A stretch of DNA of 64,000 nt from DASXRA01 sp035263725 (GCA_035263725.1 DATFRC010000035.1:14324-78323), one strand, 5' to 3'. Shown: positions 1 to 10,698, counted from the stretch's first letter. Translations and numbers: made by a program. Notes: generated by a model from the letters alone, not told the origin.

Positions 1-519
1 GCCAGCGCACCGCACCGTCGCGTATGGAGAGCGCGACCAGTTCGTGCCGCACCGGCGCCCGATACTCGGCGACGACGTACACGACGCCGTTCGCGTAGAC
101 CGGCGTGCCGGTGATCCCGGACGGGTCGATGTTGCCGCACGGCAGGTCTGACCGGCGGGCCGGTTCGCCCAGGTTGCGCCGCCACAGTTGCCGGCCGTCG
201 GCGTCAAGACCGTAGACGCTGTCGTTCTCGGTCGCCGCGATCGTGATCCCCTGCGCCACGATCGGCGACGCGTAGACGGCCGCGTCCAGCCTGACGGTGG
301 CCAGCACACGCAGCGTGCCGGGCGTAGGAAACGTCGCAGCCTTACCGGTACGAGCAGGGTTTCCGTGATACGCCGGCCAATCGTCGACTGTGGACGGTCC
401 CGCACTGCTGCTACCGGCGCTTGTGGTAGCCGGCGACGTCGGCGGAGGCCCCGCCGACTGCCGCCCACTTGTGCAGGCGGTCACCAGCGCGGCTGCCAAT
501 AGGAGCGGGACGAGGCGGA

Positions 520-523
<4 letters not shown>
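1..523 (-). CDS. Secreted lipoprotein with PQQ-type beta-propeller repeats (3' end outside window)
   Basis: Translating the minus strand from the ATG at 521-523 gives 174 codons with no stop before the window edge. Residues 1-17 form a lipoprotein signal: a hydrophobic stretch ending in LVTAC, so Cys17 is the likely lipidated residue. A Ser/Pro/Thr-rich linker follows, and then beta-propeller-like strands with motifs such as WPAYHGNPARTG, YASPIV, VYGLDADGRQLWR and GTPVYANGVVYVV. These are typical of the PQQ-like (outer-membrane BamB-like) repeat family. The start overlaps the purA stop by 4 bp (ATGA, 520-523), so it is probably translated from the purA transcript. Substrate or partner is unknown. 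Confidence 0.8.
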
Positions 524-1806
<1,283 letters not shown>

Positions 1807-1855
1807 GCCAGCAGGGTAGCTTTCGCTGCGGACGCCCTGGCGAGATAGTTGGCGC

Positions 1856-3220
1856 ATGACAGCGCCCACCAAGATCACGCTCGATGAGTCGGAGCTGCCG
1901 ACTCGCTGGTACAACCTGCTGGCCGACCTACCGGCGCCGCCGCCCCCGGTGTTGCACCCGGGCACGCTTCAGCCGGTCGGGCCCGACGACCTGGCGCCGC
2001 TGTTCCCGATGGACCTGATTGCCCAGGAGGTGAGCAGCGAGCAGTACATCGACGTCCCGGGAGCGGTGCTCGACGTGTACCGGCTGTGGCGGCCGTCCCC
2101 GCTGTATCGGGCCTGGCGATTGGAACGCGCGCTCGACACGCCGGCACGCATCTACTACAAGTACGAGGGCGTCTCGCCGGCCGGCTCGCACAAGCCGAAC
2201 ACCGCGGTGCCGCAGGCGTACTACAACGCGCAGGCCGGCGTGAAACGCCTGACGACCGAGACGGGCGCCGGGCAGTGGGGCTCCGCCTTGGCGTTCGCGT
2301 GCACGCAGTTCGGGCTGGACTGCGAGGTGTGGATGGTTCGCGCCTCGTACGACCAGAAGCCGTATCGCCGGATCATGATGGAGACGTTCGGCGGTGTCGT
2401 ACACCCGTCACCGTCGGAGTTGACGGCCGCCGGACGCAAGGTGCTGGCCGAGCATCCGGACTCAACGGGCTCGCTCGGAATCGCAATCAGCGAGGCGGTC
2501 GAAGTTGCCGCAGGAGCGGGGGACACGAACTACGCGCTCGGCAGCGTGCTGAACCACGTACTGCTCCATCAGACCGTGATCGGCGAGGAAGCCCTCCTGC
2601 AAATGGCGAAAGTCGGTGAGACGCCTGACCTGATCGTCGGCTGCACGGGCGGGGGCTCGAACTTCGCCGGGCTGATGTTCCCCTTCCTGCGGGAGAAACT
2701 CGCCGGACGCCAGTCGCCGACGATCCGCGCCGTCGAGCCGGCCGCCTGCCCGTCGCTGACCCGTGGCGTGTACGCGTACGACTTCGGGGATACCGCAGGC
2801 ATGACGCCGCTGATCAAGATGCATACGCTCGGGCACGAGTTCGTGCCGGACCCGATCCACGCCGGCGGGCTGCGCTACCACGGCATGAGCCCCTTGATCA
2901 GCCACCTGTACGAGCAGCAGCTGATCGAGGCGGTGGCCAAACCGCAGCGCGAATGCTTCGCCGCCGGCGTGCAGTTCGCACGCACCGAGGGCATCATCCC
3001 CGCGCCCGAGCCGACGCACGCCCTCGCTGCCGCGATCGAGGAGGCGGTGCGCTGCCGTGAGTCGGGTGAGTCAAAGGTGATCTTGACGGCACTGTGCGGC
3101 CACGGCCTGCTCGACCTGGCCGCGTATGACGCGTACTTGTCCGGGACGATGGAAGATCGCGCCCTGGACGACGCCGCCATCGCCGAGGCGATCGAACACC
3201 TACCCCCGGTTCCCGCGTAG
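1856..3220 (+). CDS. trpB: Tryptophan synthase beta-like PLP enzyme, TrpB2 type
   Basis: 454-aa fold-type II PLP enzyme. The cofactor lysine is K113 in the motif SPAGSHKPNTA, and the phosphate-binding glycine loop GCTGGGSN lies near residue 262. Length and the N-terminal block (RWYNLLADLP) match the TrpB2 branch rather than the classical TrpB1 of about 400 aa. TrpB2 proteins convert indole and serine to tryptophan and often occur without an adjacent trpA, as here. ATG at 1856. The 3' end overlaps the convergent DUF3151 gene by 21 bp. Confidence 0.9.
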   Translation: MTAPTKITLDESELPTRWYNLLADLPAPPPPVLHPGTLQPVGPDDLAPLFPMDLIAQEVSSEQYIDVPGAVLDVYRLWRPSPLYRAWRLERALDTPARIYYKYEGVSPAGSHKPNTAVPQAYYNAQAGVKRLTTETGAGQWGSALAFACTQFGLDCEVWMVRASYDQKPYRRIMMETFGGVVHPSPSELTAAGRKVLAEHPDSTGSLGIAISEAVEVAAGAGDTNYALGSVLNHVLLHQTVIGEEALLQMAKVGETPDLIVGCTGGGSNFAGLMFPFLREKLAGRQSPTIRAVEPAACPSLTRGVYAYDFGDTAGMTPLIKMHTLGHEFVPDPIHAGGLRYHGMSPLISHLYEQQLIEAVAKPQRECFAAGVQFARTEGIIPAPEPTHALAAAIEEAVRCRESGESKVILTALCGHGLLDLAAYDAYLSGTMEDRALDDAAIAEAIEHLPPVPA

Positions 3221-3613
3221 CGCGTCTACCGCCGCGGGGTCGCAGTCCTTCAGGAACTGGGCGCACCGCTGCGCCTCGTCCTGTTCGCCGATGGCGTCCG
3301 CCGCCTGGCCGAGGGCGGACAGTGCCCGCAGGAAGCCCCGATTTGGCACGTGATCCCACGGCACCGGGCCGTTGCCCCGCCATCCGTTTCGGCGTAGCGC
3401 GTCCAGGCCGCGGTGGTACCCGGTGCGGGCGAAGGCATACGCCTCGATCGTGCGGTCGGCGGCAAGCGCGTTCTCGGCGAGCGCTGCCCACGCCGCTGAC
3501 GACCCGGGGTACGCGCGGGCCACCGCAGCGGGATCCTCGCCGGCGTCGAGCCGGGGCTGCGCCGGATCGTCAGGCAGCCTCGTCGGAGGGGCCAACAGGT
3601 TGCCGTGTGTCAT
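3200..3613 (-). CDS. DUF3151 family protein
   Basis: 137-aa soluble protein with no signal or membrane segment and an alanine-rich helical middle (DPAAVARAYPGSSAAWAALAENALA). The C-terminal half contains the conserved-looking RTGYHRGLDALRRNGWRG and VPWDHVPNRGFLRAL. This pattern matches the actinobacterial family DUF3151, whose function I do not know. Start ATG 3611-3613 overlaps the stop of fba by 4 bp, so it is co-translated with fructose-bisphosphate aldolase. The same pairing is found in mycobacteria, as I recall. Confidence 0.85.
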   Translation of the reverse strand: MTHGNLLAPPTRLPDDPAQPRLDAGEDPAAVARAYPGSSAAWAALAENALAADRTIEAYAFARTGYHRGLDALRRNGWRGNGPVPWDHVPNRGFLRALSALGQAADAIGEQDEAQRCAQFLKDCDPAAVDALRGNRG

Positions 3614-4635
3614 GAGGACAGCGACGTTGCTGCGGACAGCAGGTCTTCGCAGGCCTGGGTAACCCGGGCGGCCATGCCGGTCTCGGCCAGCTTGAGGTAC
3701 GAGCGCGGGTCGTACGCCTTCTTGTTGCCGACCTCGCCGTCGACCTTCAGCACCCCGTTGTAGTTGGTGAACATGTGCCCCGCGACCTCGCGGGTGAACG
3801 CGTACTGGGTGTCGGTGTCGACGTTCATTTTCACGACGCCGTACGAGACGGCCTCGCGGATCTCCTCGAGCAGGGACCCCGAGCCGCCGTGGAACACGAG
3901 CTCGAAGGGCTTCGCCTTGCCGACCTTCTCGCCGACGGCCTCCTGAATGTCACGCAGGATGTCTGGGCGGAGCTTGACGTTGCCGGGCTTGTAGACACCG
4001 TGCACGTTGCCGAACGTCGCGGCGAGCAGATACCGCCCCCTGTCGCCGGTGCCGAGCGCCTCCGCGGTGCGCAGCGCGTCGCCGGGCGTCGTGTACAGCT
4101 TCTCGTTCATCTCGCCGACGACGCCGTCCTCCTCGCCACCGACGACGCCGATCTCCACCTCAAGGATGATCCGCGCGGCCGCGGCCTGCTCGAGCAGCTC
4201 CGCGGCAATCTGCAGGTTCTCGTCAAGCGGGACCGCCGAACCGTCCCACATGTGCGACTGGAACAGCGGATTCTCGCCGTTGTTGACGCGCTCGGTCGAA
4301 ATGGCGAGCAGTGGGCGGACGTAGCTGTCGAGCTTGCCCTTCGGGCAGTGGTCGGTGTGCAGCGCCACATAGATCGGGTACTCGTCGGCGACGACCTGTG
4401 CGAACTCGGCGAGCGCCACGGCTCCCGCCACCATGTCCTTGACGCGGGTCCCCGAGGCGAACTCCGCCCCGCCGGTAGACACCTGCAGGATTCCGTCGCT
4501 ACCCGCGTCGGCGAAGCCACGCAGCGCGGCGTTGACCGTCTCCGACGAGGTCACGTTGATAGCGGGATAAGCGAAACCCGACGCGGACGCGCGGTCGAGC
4601 ATCTCGGCGTAGATCTCGGGCGTGGCGATCGGCAT
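3610..4635 (-). CDS. fba: Class II fructose-bisphosphate aldolase
   Basis: Cleaves fructose 1,6-bisphosphate to DHAP and glyceraldehyde 3-phosphate in glycolysis, and runs in reverse in gluconeogenesis. 341 aa from MPIATPEIYAEM. The class II signature is visible: H93-T-D95-H96-C, with D95 the expected catalytic acid and H96 a zinc ligand, plus the phosphate-binding FHGGSGS near residue 250 and a Glu/Asp-rich metal region (EVEIGVVGGEEDG). An upstream in-frame ATG would add 10 residues with no family support, so 4635 is preferred. Heads a two-gene operon with the DUF3151 gene. Confidence 0.96.
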   Translation of the reverse strand: MPIATPEIYAEMLDRASASGFAYPAINVTSSETVNAALRGFADAGSDGILQVSTGGAEFASGTRVKDMVAGAVALAEFAQVVADEYPIYVALHTDHCPKGKLDSYVRPLLAISTERVNNGENPLFQSHMWDGSAVPLDENLQIAAELLEQAAAARIILEVEIGVVGGEEDGVVGEMNEKLYTTPGDALRTAEALGTGDRGRYLLAATFGNVHGVYKPGNVKLRPDILRDIQEAVGEKVGKAKPFELVFHGGSGSLLEEIREAVSYGVVKMNVDTDTQYAFTREVAGHMFTNYNGVLKVDGEVGNKKAYDPRSYLKLAETGMAARVTQACEDLLSAATSLSS

Positions 4636-4703
4636 GGCGTCAGTGTATGAGCGCTGAGCGAACACGCTCGACGACCCCGCCCCGAATCTGGTGGGCTAAC
4701 GAG

Positions 4704-5693
4704 ATGGACGTGCTGGTGCTCGGTGGCTCGGTATTCATGGGACGTGCGGTCGTCGCCGAGGCGCTCGCCGCCGGCGCTCGGGTGACGGTGTTCAATCGCG
4801 GCAAGTCGGGCCCGACACCGGAGGGCGCCGAGCAGGTCGTGGGCGACCGCACCGTGCTCGCCGACCTGGAGCAGCTAGCGGACCGGCGCTTCGATGTGGT
4901 CGTGGACACGGCCGGCTACGTGCCGGCCGAGGTGACGCTCGCAGCGCGGCTGCTGGCGCCGTCGTGCGGTCACTACGCGTTCGTGTCGACGATCAACGTC
5001 TTTCCGGGCTGGCCGTCGCTGCCCGATTTCCACGTCGGCGGCGTGTACGCAGGCGACCCCGACGCGACGCGGGCCGATGCACCCGACCCCGAGACGGCCT
5101 ACGGCTGGCTCAAGGCCGGTTGCGAGCTTGCCGCCGTCCGCGAGTTCGGTGCGGCGCGCTCGACCGTGCTACGCGCCGGCTGCATCGTGGGGCCCGACGA
5201 TTCGCAGGTCGGCAGACTGCCATGGTGGATCGCCCGGGTAGGGCGCGGCGGGCGGGTTCTCACGCCGGGTGAGCCGTCCGACCCTGTCTCGCTCATCGAC
5301 GCGCGCGACATAGCCCGCTTCGCCTTGCTGCAGACCCCCGGCACGTTCGAGCTGGGCGGGCCGCAGGGGACGCGAGCCGAACTCCTTTCGATCTGCCGCG
5401 TCGCCACCGGCTCTGAGGCCCGGTTTGCGTGGGTCGACGGGTCGTGGCTGGCAGGGCAGGACGTCGAGGAGTGGACAGAAATCCCGCTCTGGTCGACAGC
5501 GCCCAGCGTGTTCCTGAGCGACAGCTCCCCGGCCGTAGCGGCTGGGCTGCGCTATCGGCCGCTGCGGGACACAGTCGCCGACACGTGGGCATGGCAGCAG
5601 CGTGTCCCCGGCGGGTGGCAGCCGGCCCCGAGGACCCCGGGACTGGATCCGGACCGCGAGGCGGCGCTACTCGCCGCGTGGGACGGTCGCTGA
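4704..5693 (+). CDS. NAD-dependent epimerase/dehydratase (extended SDR)
   Basis: 329-aa Rossmann-fold protein starting MDVLVLGGSVFMG, a GGxxxxG dinucleotide-binding motif at the N-terminus. The catalytic-type tyrosine appears as AYGWLKAG (YxxxK) near residue 132. The family uses NAD(P)H on sugar-nucleotide or related substrates, and this branch is usually annotated only as reductase or epimerase. The start at 4704 puts the dinucleotide motif at residue 7, as in relatives; an earlier in-frame ATG at 4647 adds 19 unrelated residues. It lies 45 bp before the DedA gene on the same strand. Confidence 0.82.
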   Translation: MDVLVLGGSVFMGRAVVAEALAAGARVTVFNRGKSGPTPEGAEQVVGDRTVLADLEQLADRRFDVVVDTAGYVPAEVTLAARLLAPSCGHYAFVSTINVFPGWPSLPDFHVGGVYAGDPDATRADAPDPETAYGWLKAGCELAAVREFGAARSTVLRAGCIVGPDDSQVGRLPWWIARVGRGGRVLTPGEPSDPVSLIDARDIARFALLQTPGTFELGGPQGTRAELLSICRVATGSEARFAWVDGSWLAGQDVEEWTEIPLWSTAPSVFLSDSSPAVAAGLRYRPLRDTVADTWAWQQRVPGGWQPAPRTPGLDPDREAALLAAWDGR

Positions 5694-5738
5694 GGGCCGA
5701 GAGCCTGCTGAGAGGCGCGGCCCGTACACTGCCGCATC

Positions 5739-6410
5739 ATGCACTCGCTGGCCGGCACCCTGATCGCGACGAGCCCGATCAACCCGCATCATCTGCTAGA
5801 CAGCTTCGGGCTGGCCGGCCTTATCGCCATCATCTTCGCCGAATGCGGCCTACTGATCGGCTTCTTCCTCCCCGGCGACACGCTGCTGTTCTCGGCCGGC
5901 CTGCTGTTGGCGCTCGGCAAGCTGCACACTCCGCTGTGGGTATTCCTCGTGACGGTGCCGATCGCGGCCGTGGCCGGCAACCTGGTCGGCTACTGGATCG
6001 GCTACCGGGCCGGGCCGCACGTGTTCGACCGTCCCGACTCGGCGCTGTTCAAACCCGAGTACGTCGAACGCTCGCACGCCTTCTTTGAGCGGTTCGGGTC
6101 ATGGACGATCATCCTGGCCCGCTTCGTGCCGATCGTGCGTACCGTGGCCACCGTCATGGCCGGCGTCGGCAAGATGCGGTTTCGCACCTACCTGATCTAC
6201 TCGATCATCGGCGGCGTCGTGTGGACGGTCGGCGTGATCCTGATCGGGTACTGGCTGGGGCACATCGCATTCGTCCGCGACAAGGTGGAACCGCTGATCG
6301 ACCCCATCCTGATCGGCATCGTGGTGCTGTCGCTGCTGCCGGTCACGATCCACTGGCTGCGCAACCGCCGGCACAACGCCGGCCGGCACAAGGCCAAGGT
6401 CGACGCCTGA
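5739..6410 (+). CDS. DedA-family membrane protein
   Basis: 223-aa integral membrane protein. Family marks are the FAECGLLIGFFLPGDTLLF block near residues 33-52 and the SWTIILARFVPIVRTVATVMAGVGKM segment (F/L-x-R-hhP-h-R-t) near residues 120-146, with about four to five hydrophobic segments and a basic C-terminal tail. DedA proteins are undecaprenyl-phosphate or phospholipid flippase-like carriers. The substrate of this one cannot be read from sequence. A homologue sits next to fba in mycobacteria (from memory). Followed by a 45-bp palindromic repeat. Confidence 0.9.
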   Translation: MHSLAGTLIATSPINPHHLLDSFGLAGLIAIIFAECGLLIGFFLPGDTLLFSAGLLLALGKLHTPLWVFLVTVPIAAVAGNLVGYWIGYRAGPHVFDRPDSALFKPEYVERSHAFFERFGSWTIILARFVPIVRTVATVMAGVGKMRFRTYLIYSIIGGVVWTVGVILIGYWLGHIAFVRDKVEPLIDPILIGIVVLSLLPVTIHWLRNRRHNAGRHKAKVDA

Positions 6411-6421
6411 AAGATTTGGCG

Positions 6422-6466
6422 TGATCTTGGAGCTGTGGCTGAATAGCGACCGTAAGTCCAAGATCA
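6422..6466 (+). repeat. 45-bp palindromic repeat, copy A
   Basis: Begins TGATCTTGGAGCTGTGG and ends GTCCAAGATCA. The ends are 10-bp inverted repeats, and the whole unit can fold into one hairpin of about 20 bp with a few mismatches and a 5-nt loop. Two further copies of exactly the same length occur at 26181-26225 (same orientation, 37/45 identical) and 42453-42497 (inverted, 40/45 identical). This copy lies between the convergent DedA gene and the small membrane-protein gene, where a bidirectional terminator would be expected. Confidence 0.75.
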
Positions 6467-6513
6467 TGCCGGACGTGAGGCCACGTGAGGCGACGTGAGG
6501 CCATTGCGGCTAC

Positions 6514-6789
6514 CTACCGCGTGACCTGCTCGCAGTGCCGCTTGAGGTCGGAGTTGCTCGGCGTGAGGTGGACACCGAAGAAGGTTGCGTCGCACTTCTT
6601 GGCGTCACGGTCGATCGCGTCGCGCTGCGTCCAAGTGAAGATGCCGAGGCCGACGATGATGACGGCGAGGACGAGGCGGCTGGACAGCTTGGTGAACACG
6701 AAGCTGAGCAGCACACCGGCCACGATGATCACGGCGAGCGCGAAGATGCCCACCGCCTTGGCCTGGTCGGTGCTGAACGCAGCGTTCAT
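6514..6789 (-). CDS. Small membrane protein of unknown function
   Basis: 91-aa protein with two hydrophobic helices (about residues 12-33 and 38-54) and a charged, Cys-containing C-terminal segment with DAKKCDATFFGVHLTPSNSDL. ATG 6787-6789. No domain is recognised. It is divergent from the RNase J gene (51 bp between starts) and convergent with the DedA gene. The regular membrane topology and coding-like codon use support a real gene. Confidence 0.7.
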   Translation of the reverse strand: MNAAFSTDQAKAVGIFALAVIIVAGVLLSFVFTKLSSRLVLAVIIVGLGIFTWTQRDAIDRDAKKCDATFFGVHLTPSNSDLKRHCEQVTR

Positions 6790-6840
6790 GACGGGGCACG
6801 GTAGCGGCTGGCGGTCGCTGCGGCCAGATAGCCTCGACGT

Positions 6841-8511
6841 GTGACAGAGCTACCTCCGCAGCTGGGCGCCGGCGTCCTGCGCGTCGTGGCGCTGGGTGGC
6901 ATCGGCGAGGTCGGCCGCAACATGACAGTGTTCGAGTACGGCGGACGCCTGCTGGTCGTCGACTGCGGCATGCTGCTCGGCAAGACCAACTCTCCTGGCG
7001 TCGATCTCACCCTGCCTGATTGGTCCTACTATCGGGACCGGCTCGACGACATCGACGCCGTCGTGCTCACCCACGGCCACGAGGACCACATCGGCGCGCT
7101 GCCGTACCTGCTGCGTGAGCGCGCGGACATCCCGATCTTCGGATCACGTCTGACGCTGGCCCTGGTGGCGGCGAAGCTCGAGCAGCACAAGATCAGGCCG
7201 GAGCTGCGACGGGTCCGCGAGACCGACCGCACGCTGATCGCCGATTGGGACCTGGAGTTCTTCGCGGTCAACCACTCCATTCCGGACGCGCTGGCTGTGG
7301 CCATCCGAGTGGGTGGGCACACCGTGCTGCACACCGGCGACTTCAAGATGGACCAGACGCCGCTCGACGGTCGCCTCACCGACTTGCCCGGCTTCTCACG
7401 GCTGGGCGATCAGGGCGTGGATCTGCTGCTCGCCGATTCGACGAACGCCGAGGTGCCGGGCTTCATACCGTCCGAGCAAGACGTCGGCCGGGTGATCGCA
7501 GACGTGATCAACAAGGCGTCGGGCCGCGTGATCGTCGCATGCTTCGCCTCGCACGTGCACCGCGTCCAGCAGGTCCTCGACGCCGCCGTGGCGAGCGAGC
7601 GCGTCGTCGCGTTCGTGGGGCGCTCGATGGTGCGCAACATGCAGATCGCCCGCGACCTCAACCTGTTGCACGTCCCGGACGGCGTGCTCGTCGACCTCAA
7701 CGAAGCCGAGCAGCTTCCCTCCCGTCGCGTCCTGTACATCTCGACCGGGTCGCAGGGCGAGCCGCTTTCGGCATTGTCCCGGATGGCCAACTGCGAGCAT
7801 CCGACTGTGCGCATCGCCCCGGATGACACGGTGGTGCTGGCCTCATCGCTGATCCCGGGCAACGAGACGTCCGTCGGCCAGGTGATCAACGGTCTGTCCC
7901 GCCTGGGAGCGACCGTGGTGCACCGGTCCACAGCACTCGTGCACGTCTCGGGCCACGCGCCGGCCGGTGAGCTGCGCTACCTGCTCAACTCCGTTCGGCC
8001 GACGAACCTCCTGCCGGTACACGGCGAGTGGCGGCACCTGCGCGCGCATGCCGCCATCGCCCGCTCGACGGGGCTAAGCGATGAGCAGATCATGCTTGCC
8101 GAGGACGGCACGGTGGTCGACCTCGCCGAGGGCCGGGCGTCGATCGTAGGGACGATACCCGTCGGGTTCGTCTACGTGGACGGTCTCGCGGTCGGCGATA
8201 TCGGCGACGCTGCGCTCAAGGACCGGCGGATCCTCGGCGAGGAAGGCTTCATCTCGATCCTGGTCGCCGTCGACCTGACCACGCGCAAGGTGGTGTTCGG
8301 CCCCGAGATCACCGCGCGGGGCTTCACCGACGATCCGGAGGCCCTGGACCCCATCCGCAAGGACCTGATCACGACGGTCGAGCAGTCGCTGGCGGAAGGG
8401 GTGCGCGACGCGGACGCGTTGGAGCACATCGTCCGGCGGACGGTCGGCCGGTGGGTGGACCAGACCTATCGCCGGCGTCCCATGCTCATGCCGATGGTCG
8501 TCGAGGTCTGA
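6841..8511 (+). CDS. rnj: Ribonuclease J
   Basis: 556-aa metallo-beta-lactamase/beta-CASP nuclease that processes and degrades RNA as an endonuclease and 5'-to-3' exonuclease. The zinc motif H78-G-H80-E-D82-H83 is present, then HTGDFKMDQTP (about residue 161) and the beta-CASP block including STGSQGEP (about 302) and VHVSGHAP (about 368). Length is normal for the family. GTG start at 6841, since no ATG gives the full N-terminal strand (VLRVVALGGIGEVGRNM). Transcribed with map 61 bp downstream. Confidence 0.96.
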   Translation: MTELPPQLGAGVLRVVALGGIGEVGRNMTVFEYGGRLLVVDCGMLLGKTNSPGVDLTLPDWSYYRDRLDDIDAVVLTHGHEDHIGALPYLLRERADIPIFGSRLTLALVAAKLEQHKIRPELRRVRETDRTLIADWDLEFFAVNHSIPDALAVAIRVGGHTVLHTGDFKMDQTPLDGRLTDLPGFSRLGDQGVDLLLADSTNAEVPGFIPSEQDVGRVIADVINKASGRVIVACFASHVHRVQQVLDAAVASERVVAFVGRSMVRNMQIARDLNLLHVPDGVLVDLNEAEQLPSRRVLYISTGSQGEPLSALSRMANCEHPTVRIAPDDTVVLASSLIPGNETSVGQVINGLSRLGATVVHRSTALVHVSGHAPAGELRYLLNSVRPTNLLPVHGEWRHLRAHAAIARSTGLSDEQIMLAEDGTVVDLAEGRASIVGTIPVGFVYVDGLAVGDIGDAALKDRRILGEEGFISILVAVDLTTRKVVFGPEITARGFTDDPEALDPIRKDLITTVEQSLAEGVRDADALEHIVRRTVGRWVDQTYRRRPMLMPMVVEV

Positions 8512-8572
8512 CCCGTCGGCCGCCGTTCAGCCGCGATTACCCGGTGCGTCAGCCGTCCGGAAGAATGGCCGC

Positions 8573-9436
8573 ATGACCACAGGGACCTCGCTACGCCCGG
8601 GCACGATCTCGCCGCCGCGGGCAGTGCCGCCCTCGATCCCGCGACCGCACTACGTGGACTCAAAGGGCCCGGCCGACCTCGACGACCCGATGGTCAAAGA
8701 CGCCGACACGATCGCCCGGATGCGCGTCGCCGGTCGCATCGCCGCAGACGCCCTGGTCGAGGTCGGCCGCCACGTCGCGCCCGGCGTGACCACCGACGAG
8801 CTCGACCGGATCGGCCACGAGTACCTGGTGGATCACGGTGCCTACCCGTCCACGCTGGGCTACAAGGGATTCCCGAAGTCACTCTGCACGTCGGTCAACG
8901 AGGTCATCTGCCACGGCATCCCGGACTCGCGTCCGCTTGCTGACGGCGACATCGTCAAGATCGACATCACCGCCTTCAAGGGTGGCGTCCACGGCGACAC
9001 CTGCGGCACGTTCTACACCGGCGATGTCGCGCCGGAGGTGCGCGACCTCAGTGAGCGCACGCACGAGGCGCTGCGCCGGGCCATCGCCGCGGTCAAGCCG
9101 GGACGCCCGGTCAACGTGATCGGCCGGGTGATCGAGTCGTACGCGAAGCGCTTCGGCTACGGGGTGGTGCGCGACTACACGGGCCACGGCGTCGGGCAGT
9201 CGTTCCACACCAGGCCGACGATCCTGCACTATGACGAGCCACGGGCCACCACGGTGCTCGAGTCCGGCATGACGTTCACGATCGAGCCGATGCTCACGCT
9301 CGGCGGCGTCGAGTGGTTCATGTGGGACGACGGCTGGACGGTGCTCACCGCCGACGGCTCCTGGGTCGCGCAGTGGGAGCACACCCTGGTCGTCACCGAC
9401 AACGGCGCCGAGGTGCTGACCGTGCCAGCCACCTGA
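8573..9436 (+). CDS. map: Methionine aminopeptidase, type I
   Basis: 287-aa enzyme that removes the initiator methionine from new proteins. The pita-bread fold residues are recognisable: GFPKSLCTSVNEVICHG, KIDITAFKGGVHGDTCGTF (metal Asp residues), GHGVGQSFHTRP (metal His), FTIEPML (metal Glu) and QWEHTLVVT (metal Glu). An N-terminal extension of about 40 residues, rich in proline, precedes the catalytic domain, as in some actinobacterial MetAPs with an SH3-binding-like leader. ATG at 8573. Confidence 0.96.
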   Translation: MTTGTSLRPGTISPPRAVPPSIPRPHYVDSKGPADLDDPMVKDADTIARMRVAGRIAADALVEVGRHVAPGVTTDELDRIGHEYLVDHGAYPSTLGYKGFPKSLCTSVNEVICHGIPDSRPLADGDIVKIDITAFKGGVHGDTCGTFYTGDVAPEVRDLSERTHEALRRAIAAVKPGRPVNVIGRVIESYAKRFGYGVVRDYTGHGVGQSFHTRPTILHYDEPRATTVLESGMTFTIEPMLTLGGVEWFMWDDGWTVLTADGSWVAQWEHTLVVTDNGAEVLTVPAT

Positions 9437-9510
9437 GGGCCGCGGACGACACGATTACCGAATCTCGCCAAATCTCAGGGATTCGCTAGAAAGCTCGATA
9501 CAGTCCGATC

Positions 9511-10698
9511 GTGGACCCGGTACGTAATCCTTACGCTCCCGGCGCGGGCCAGCGCCCGCCCGAACTGGCCGGCCGCGACGGCGAACTCAAGGCGTTCGAC
9601 GTGGTGCTCGAGCGCGTTGCCCGGGGCCGGCCGGAGCGATCCGTCGTTCTCACCGGACTACGCGGGGTCGGCAAGACCGTGCTGCTCAACGCCATGCGCA
9701 GCTCGGCTGTACGTCGCGGCTGGGGTACCGGCAAGCTCGAGGCCCGGCCTGATCAGCCTCTGCGCCATCCGCTGGCAGCCGCGCTGCATCTCGCGGTCCG
9801 CGAGCTGGCCAGCCGCAACGAGGACGCGGAGCGACATGTTCTCGGTGTGCTGAAAGCGTTCGCGCAGCGTGAACCGCCGACCGCGCGTCGGGGAAAGGCC
9901 CCGAACCGGTGGCAGCCCGGAATCGACGTGCCGGCGGTGAGCGGCCGGGCCGACTCCGGTGACATTGAGATCGACCTGGTCGAGCTGCTCACCGACATCG
10001 CCGGGCTGGCGGCTGACGTCGGCAAGGGCGTTGCGATCTTCATCGACGAGATGCAGGACCTGCTGCCCGACGACGTGTCCGCGCTGTGCGCGTCTTGTCA
10101 CGAGATGTCGCAGCGCGGTGCGCCGCTCGTCGTGGTCGGCGCCGGGCTGCCCCACCTGCCGGCGGTGCTGTCCGCCAGCAAGTCCTACTCGGAGCGGCTG
10201 TTCCGGTACGCGCGCATCGACCGTCTGGACCGGGCTGCCGCCAACGCGGCGTTGCGCCGGCCGGCGCTGGACGAGGACGCCGACTTCGCCGACGGCGCCT
10301 TGGACGCGATGTACGAGCGCACCGCCGGCTACCCGTACTTCGTCCAGGCATACGGCAAGGTGGCTTGGGACGTCGCGCCGACATCGCCGATTACCGCAGC
10401 GGACGTTGCCGTGGCGGCGCCGGAGGCGGAGTCCGAGCTCGCCGTCGGCTTCTTCGGATCACGCTACGAACGGGCCACGCCCGCCGAGCGGGAGTATCTG
10501 CGGGCGATGGCCGAACTCGATGGCGACGACCAGCCCGTCCCCACCGCAGCTGTCGCCGAGGTGCTGCGCCGCAACCCGCAGTCGCTGTCACCCGCCCGCG
10601 ACGCCCTGCTGAAGAAGGGGCTGGTCTACTCCGGGCAGCGTGGCCAGATCGCGTTCACCGTCCCGCACTTCGCGAATTTCCTGCGCAAACAGGATTGA
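9511..10698 (+). CDS. AAA-type ATPase with C-terminal winged helix
   Basis: 395-aa ATPase. Walker A is GLRGVGKT at about residues 49-56 and Walker B is FIDEMQDL at about 178-185. A sensor-like VVVGAGLPHLP follows, and a C-terminal region resembles a winged helix (VAEVLRRNPQSLSPARDALLKKGLVYSGQRGQ). This is the Orc1/archaeal-type or STAND-like AAA arrangement also seen in signalling ATPases. GTG start at 9511, preceded by AT-rich DNA. The next gene (PIG-L) starts 56 bp downstream. Role unknown; the DNA-binding end suggests action on DNA or as a regulator. Confidence 0.8.
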   Translation: MDPVRNPYAPGAGQRPPELAGRDGELKAFDVVLERVARGRPERSVVLTGLRGVGKTVLLNAMRSSAVRRGWGTGKLEARPDQPLRHPLAAALHLAVRELASRNEDAERHVLGVLKAFAQREPPTARRGKAPNRWQPGIDVPAVSGRADSGDIEIDLVELLTDIAGLAADVGKGVAIFIDEMQDLLPDDVSALCASCHEMSQRGAPLVVVGAGLPHLPAVLSASKSYSERLFRYARIDRLDRAAANAALRRPALDEDADFADGALDAMYERTAGYPYFVQAYGKVAWDVAPTSPITAADVAVAAPEAESELAVGFFGSRYERATPAEREYLRAMAELDGDDQPVPTAAVAEVLRRNPQSLSPARDALLKKGLVYSGQRGQIAFTVPHFANFLRKQD

